NCBI GenBank assembly: GCA_028715025.1
Contig: JAQTLG010000126.1
Coordinates: 1 to 5,693, forward strand
Direction: 5' to 3'
Length of the DNA: 5,693 nucleotides
Source of the DNA: Dehalococcoidia bacterium
GTDB taxonomy: Bacteria; Chloroflexota; Dehalococcoidia; GIF9; UBA5629
The number at the start of each line of letters is the position of its first letter. Positions within the stretch are counted from its first letter, which is position 1. The position numbers and the translations under genes are program-made. A model generated the notes under the pieces. That model saw nothing but the letters and a program-made list of their open reading frames with translations, made no database searches and had not been told where the DNA came from. Positions 3,306 to 5,693 of the stretch are shown in pieces.

Positions 3306-5693
3306 TCATGATTTCCCCGCTGCAAGCTCCACCGGTTTGAATCCTCTCAGCCTGAGGGAGTTGGAAACCACCGTTACCGAGCTGGCAGCCATGGCCAGCG
3401 CGGCCAGCATGGGATTGAGGAATCCGTAGTGGCCGAAGATGAACTGCAATCCCTGAGGGACGTTGCCCGCGGAGAAGAAGGGATAAAGTATGCCTGCCGC
3501 CACGGGTATGAGTATGACGTTGTAAGCGAATGCCCAGAACAGGTTCTGCTTGATCGTTTTCATAGATTGTCGGCTCAGCGAGATGGCTGTGACAATGCCG
3601 CCCAGGTCACCCCTCATGAGCGTGATGTCCCCCGTCTCCATCGCCACATCCGTTCCCGTGCCCATGGCGATGCCGATGTCGGCCTGGGCCAGCGCGGGAG
3701 CATCATTGATGCCGTCTCCCACCATCGCCACCACCTGGCCGTCCTGCTGCAATTTTAACATTTCGGACGATTTGTTTTCAGGCAGCACATCGGCGATCAC
3801 GCCGTCTATGCCGGCCTGCTCTGCGATGTAGCCGGCAGCACGCGCGTTGTCGCCCGTCAGCATCACGACGCGCAACCCCATGTCTTTTATAGCTGACACA
3901 GCCGCCGCGGCTTCGGGCTTGAGCGTGTCCGAGAGGGCGAGCACCGCCGCTATACTGTTGTCGATGCTGAGGAAGAGCACGGTTTTTCCCTGGTTCCACA
4001 GTGTCTCGGCAACCTTCTCAACGTCGCTGGTCTTAATACCCCTGTCCCGCATCAGCGTGCTGTTGCCGATGGTAACTGTTCGGCCTTCCACGCCGGCGTC
4101 GATGCCCAGCCCCGGGAGCGCCTGGAAAGTCAACGGGGTTGGGACCTCGAGGCCCCTTTCCCTCGCGAATTTTACAATGGTCTGCGCCAGGGGATGCTCG
4201 GAGTTGCGCTCCGCCGCCGCCGCCATCCGCAGGGCCTCATCCTCCGCAAAGGGCGGGATGGCCATTATATCGGTCAGCCGGGGCTGCCCCCGGGTGAGCG
4301 TGCCTGTTTTATCCAGCATCACCGTGGTTATTTTGTGCGTGCGCTCCAGCGTCTCACCGTTTTTAATGAGTATCCCGTATTGGGCGCCTTTGCCCGTGCC
4401 TACTATGATGGCAGTGGGCGTGGCCAGCCCCAGCGCGCAGGGGCAGGCGATGATCAAAACAGCCACGAAATTGAGCAGGGCGTAGACGAACGAGGGCTGA
4501 GGCCCGATGAACAGCCAGATGAGAAAGGTGATGACGGCGATGGCGATGACCGCAGGCACAAAATAGCCGGCTATGATATCCGCCAGCCGCTGGATGGGCG
4601 CCTTGCTCCCCTGCGCCTCGTCTACCAGCCTGATGATCTGGGAGAGCACGGTATCCATACCGACCCTGGTGGCCCTGAACTTGAAGCTGCCCGTCAGGTT
4701 GAGCGTCGCCCCTGTCACATTATCGCCCGCCTTCTTTTCCACGGGCATGCTCTCGCCGGTCAGCATGGACTCGTCCAATGCCGAATAGCCCTCGCTGACG
4801 ATGCCGTCCACCGGCACCCTCTCGCCCGGTTTTACCAGTAAAATTTCGTCCACCGCCACTTCCTCCACCGGCACTTCCACCTCTTTCCCGTCCCGTACGG
4901 CGATGGCTGTGTTGGGACGCAGGCCGATCAGTTTTTTAATGGCCTCGGAGGTCTGTCCTTTGGCCCGAGATTCCAGGAAGCGTCCCATCAGTATCAGCGC
5001 TATGATCATGGAGGAGGTGTCGAAGTACAGGCCGCGGCCGATCCCTACTGAAGCGAAGAAATGAGGAAAGAGCATCACAGCCACGCTGTACAGATATGCC
5101 GCCGATGTGCCCACTGCTATCAGCGTGTTCATATCGGCCGCCCCGTGCTTGAGCGCGCCCCAGGCTCCCCTGTAGAAGCGCAGGCCGGCCCAGAACTGCA
5201 CGGGAGTGGCAAGAGCCCACAGCAGGTAGGGCTTCCAGCCGTAATCGAGCAAATCGGTCATGCTCAGCAGCATGATCAGCGCAGCTACGCAGAGAGAGAA
5301 TATAAACTGGTTCCGGAGCTCTATCATCTCGCGTTGCGAGGCGCTGTCCGATCTGCCCTCTTCCGCTGTCACCAGGGCCATCTTGTAGCCGGCGTCGGCC
5401 ACGGCGCGGAGCATCATAGTGATGTCGGCATCCCGGGTGTGCTCGACCACCGCCCTGTTGGAAGCCAGGTTCACCGCCACCGAGACAACGCCGGGCAGGC
5501 CTTGCAGAGACTTCTCAACACGGGAGACGCAGGATGCGCATGACATGCCGCTGACGCTGAAGACGGACTTCTCGGTGCGCGCATTATATCCCAGTTGGTT
5601 AATAGCCGTGGTGATCTTAGCCAGGTCCGTCTTGTCCGGATCATATTCTACGGAAGCTTTCTCGGCGGCAAAGGAGACGTCGGCCCTGTTTAC
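3306..5693 (-). CDS. copA: Cu+-exporting P1B-type ATPase (5' end outside window)
   Basis: 795 residues are visible and the frame stays open through the right edge, so the first internal ATG (5546) is not the start. Positions count from the first visible residue. The back half of one heavy-metal domain (1-39) is followed by a second (44-105) with CASC at Cys52/Cys55. Eight membrane segments surround the P-type modules: actuator TGES (312-315), the transport motif CPC (417-419) in helix 6, phosphorylated Asp461 in DKTGT, the nucleotide-site His500-Pro501 (SEHP), and GDGIND (659-664). Tyr724-Asn725 in helix 7 and Met768 with Ser772 in helix 8 are the other signature residues of the Cu+ (P1B-1) class. 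The enzyme uses ATP to export Cu+ across the cytoplasmic membrane. The gene points into the ferritin-SOD run with an 82-bp gap. It ends in TGA and looks intact. Confidence 0.96.
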   Translation of the reverse strand, partial: VNRADVSFAAEKASVEYDPDKTDLAKITTAINQLGYNARTEKSVFSVSGMSCASCVSRVEKSLQGLPGVVSVAVNLASNRAVVEHTRDADITMMLRAVADAGYKMALVTAEEGRSDSASQREMIELRNQFIFSLCVAALIMLLSMTDLLDYGWKPYLLWALATPVQFWAGLRFYRGAWGALKHGAADMNTLIAVGTSAAYLYSVAVMLFPHFFASVGIGRGLYFDTSSMIIALILMGRFLESRAKGQTSEAIKKLIGLRPNTAIAVRDGKEVEVPVEEVAVDEILLVKPGERVPVDGIVSEGYSALDESMLTGESMPVEKKAGDNVTGATLNLTGSFKFRATRVGMDTVLSQIIRLVDEAQGSKAPIQRLADIIAGYFVPAVIAIAVITFLIWLFIGPQPSFVYALLNFVAVLIIACPCALGLATPTAIIVGTGKGAQYGILIKNGETLERTHKITTVMLDKTGTLTRGQPRLTDIMAIPPFAEDEALRMAAAAERNSEHPLAQTIVKFARERGLEVPTPLTFQALPGLGIDAGVEGRTVTIGNSTLMRDRGIKTSDVEKVAETLWNQGKTVLFLSIDNSIAAVLALSDTLKPEAAAAVSAIKDMGLRVVMLTGDNARAAGYIAEQAGIDGVIADVLPENKSSEMLKLQQDGQVVAMVGDGINDAPALAQADIGIAMGTGTDVAMETGDITLMRGDLGGIVTAISLSRQSMKTIKQNLFWAFAYNVILIPVAAGILYPFFSAGNVPQGLQFIFGHYGFLNPMLAALAMAASSVTVVSNSLRLRGFKPVELAAGKS

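Noticed and set aside
1..5693. CRISPR array, tRNA, rRNA, insertion sequence or prophage parts
   Set aside because: No direct-repeat array, cloverleaf, transposase or phage motif was seen. Nearly all bases are in protein genes, and the longest gap is 82 bp.

Overview
The window (5,693 bp, moderately GC-rich) is a dense bacterial or archaeal gene block. Six minus-strand genes read from right to left, and they meet the tail of one plus-strand gene at the left edge. Shine-Dalgarno sites are strong (GGAGG, GGAGGTG). Gene content (Cu+ export ATPase, a tandem diiron ferritin-like protein, an Fe/Mn superoxide dismutase, and a Tat-exported molybdo-lipoprotein of the sulfite-oxidase fold with heme-b partners) fits an anaerobe or microaerophile that deals with oxygen and metals. 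A Dehalococcoidia-like Chloroflexota or a similar environmental anaerobe is possible, but this is a weak guess. The code looks standard: five genes end in TGA.

Layout, in transcription order on the minus strand. (1) 5693-3306: copA, a Cu+-transporting P1B-ATPase, cut by the window edge within its first heavy-metal domain. (2) 3305-3224: a gap with a perfect 9-bp inverted repeat just before the next gene. (3) 3223-2390: a ferritin-like protein made of two fused diiron four-helix domains. (4) 2371-1793: an Fe/Mn superoxide dismutase with all metal ligands but an in-frame TGA at codon 16, where a Gly codon is expected. (5) 1747-1097: a lipoprotein with a DOMON heme-b domain. (6) 1069-827: an 80-residue, two-helix putative b-type cytochrome. 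(7) 812-138: a Tat/lipoprotein molybdopterin oxidoreductase related to MsrP. On the plus strand, 3-125 is the C-terminal end of an NfeD-like protein, convergent with gene 7 and only 12 bp away.

Genes 3-7 have gaps of only 14-45 bp and probably form one operon, possibly with read-through from copA. Ferritin and SOD would handle iron and superoxide. The DOMON protein, mini-cytochrome and molybdo-enzyme look like a compact electron-transfer module on the outer face of the cytoplasmic membrane, loosely analogous to MsrPQ or to DOMON-cytochrome b561 systems. The two observations most worth following are that three-gene module (especially the tiny cytochrome with two His 14 residues apart in one helix) and the otherwise intact SOD interrupted by TGA.
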